The notes below the pieces were generated by a model. The model saw only the letters and a list, made by a program, of their open reading frames with translations, did not search any database and was not told the DNA's origin. Source: Gammaproteobacteria bacterium (GTDB lineage Bacteria; Pseudomonadota; Gammaproteobacteria; Steroidobacterales; Steroidobacteraceae). From it: a stretch of 64,000 bases of DNA. Where the stretch lies: positions 62,001 to 126,000 of the forward strand of contig JANYLH010000027.1 of the NCBI GenBank assembly GCA_025357915.1. The letters are read 5' to 3'. Shown here piece by piece: positions 63,610 through 64,000 of the stretch (position 1 is the stretch's first letter; each line of letters starts with the position of its first letter). The position numbers and the translations under genes are program-made.

Positions 63610-64000
63610 ATGATGAAGACCATCAGCCCGGTCGACGGGCGCGTCTATGTGGAACGGGCCACGGCCACGCCGCGCGACATCGATGCGACGCTGCAACGCG
63701 CGCAGGCCGCGCAGCGGCAGTGGCGCAGCGTCCCGATCAGCGAGCGGGCGGCGATCATGGAGCGGTTCTGCGCCGCCTTCGAAGCGCGCGGCGCCGAAAT
63801 CGCCGCCGAGCTCAGCTGGCAGATGGGGCGGCCCAGCCGCTACGCACCCAACGAAGTGCGCGGCATGCTCGAGCGCGCGCGCTACATGACCAGCATCGCG
63901 GGTGAGGCACTGGCCGACATCGAGGTGGGGCCGAAGCCGGGCTTCCACCGGTTCCTGCGGCGCGAGCCGCTCGGCGTGGTGTTCACGGTGGCGGCCTGGA
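63610..64000 (+). CDS. aldehyde dehydrogenase family protein, 3' end beyond window
   Basis: The first 130 codons of an ALDH-superfamily protein. ISPVDGRVYVERATATPRDID, AQRQWRSVPISERAAIMERF and REPLGVVFTVAAW (start of the PLGVV/PW motif) are standard N-terminal ALDH features. The catalytic Cys and Glu lie beyond the edge. Two tandem ATGs (63610 and 63613) could start it. Its neighbour is a GS-like ligase, so a gamma-glutamyl-amine aldehyde is a reasonable substrate guess. Confidence 0.85.
   Translation, partial: MMKTISPVDGRVYVERATATPRDIDATLQRAQAAQRQWRSVPISERAAIMERFCAAFEARGAEIAAELSWQMGRPSRYAPNEVRGMLERARYMTSIAGEALADIEVGPKPGFHRFLRREPLGVVFTVAAW

Overview
The window is chromosomal DNA of a GC-rich, respiring, Gram-negative bacterium, most likely a gammaproteobacterium outside the enteric group. 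The evidence is the gene neighbourhoods: dapF-DUF484-xerC-hslV-hslU, ubiE-ubiJ-ubiB, polA next to engB, cytochrome c4 and dsbA, amtB-ubiK-comM, and algZ-algR. All are typical of the Pseudomonas/Xanthomonas side of the class. Genes are tightly packed, no gene-free stretch exceeds 300 bases, and no prophage, full insertion sequence, CRISPR array or rRNA is visible.

Layout. 1-1776: 3'-truncated HerA-like ATPase. 1797-9762: complete, unfused trpEGDCFBA operon behind a leader peptide with three Trp codons and a classical attenuator, ending in a coupled MFS exporter. 9794-13874: hotdog protein, a MITE-like palindromic element, and ubiB-ubiJ-ubiE. 14004-19400: candidate small RNA, DUF971, a 2-oxoacid:ferredoxin oxidoreductase locus and ribosomal protein bTHX. 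19450-24565: MFS transporter and a histidine kinase with a GGDEF-EAL response regulator. 24721-29933: hslUV, xerC, DUF484, dapF and a HisN-like phosphatase. 29956-34900: choline-kinase-like gene, sarcosine/dimethylglycine dehydrogenase-like gene and amino acid permease. 35081-38321: AlgR/AlgZ pair, hydroxyisobutyrate-type dehydrogenase and a DUF4124-like secreted protein. 38473-42064: amtB with a sigma-54 promoter, ubiK and comM. 42061-49509: cytochromes c5 and c4, tRNA-Arg(CCG), corA, lipoprotein DsbA, engB, an outer-membrane barrel and polA. 49579-50805: small envelope genes. 50816-60898: arginine biosynthesis. 61061-64000: VOC protein, GST, glutamine-synthetase-like enzyme and the start of an aldehyde dehydrogenase.

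The most unusual region is the arginine cluster. argR-argG-(P-loop gene)-argC-argD-argF'-argB-murJ runs as one tightly coupled minus-strand operon from tandem ARG boxes; argH lies just beyond with its own weaker ARG-box candidates. The transcarbamylase is not an ordinary ornithine carbamoyltransferase. Its key specificity residue (Ala90) and the absence of the family lysine (Ala298) point to N-succinyl-L-ornithine rather than N-acetyl-L-ornithine as substrate. ArgG looks like the Bacteroidetes type. No N-acylglutamate synthase or deacylase gene is present, but an uncharacterised P-loop protein (58067-59146) is translationally coupled between argG and argC and is a candidate for a missing step. 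This suggests a Bacteroidetes-like, possibly succinylated, arginine pathway in a proteobacterium.

Comparisons to named families rest on recalled family sequences, not on searches.
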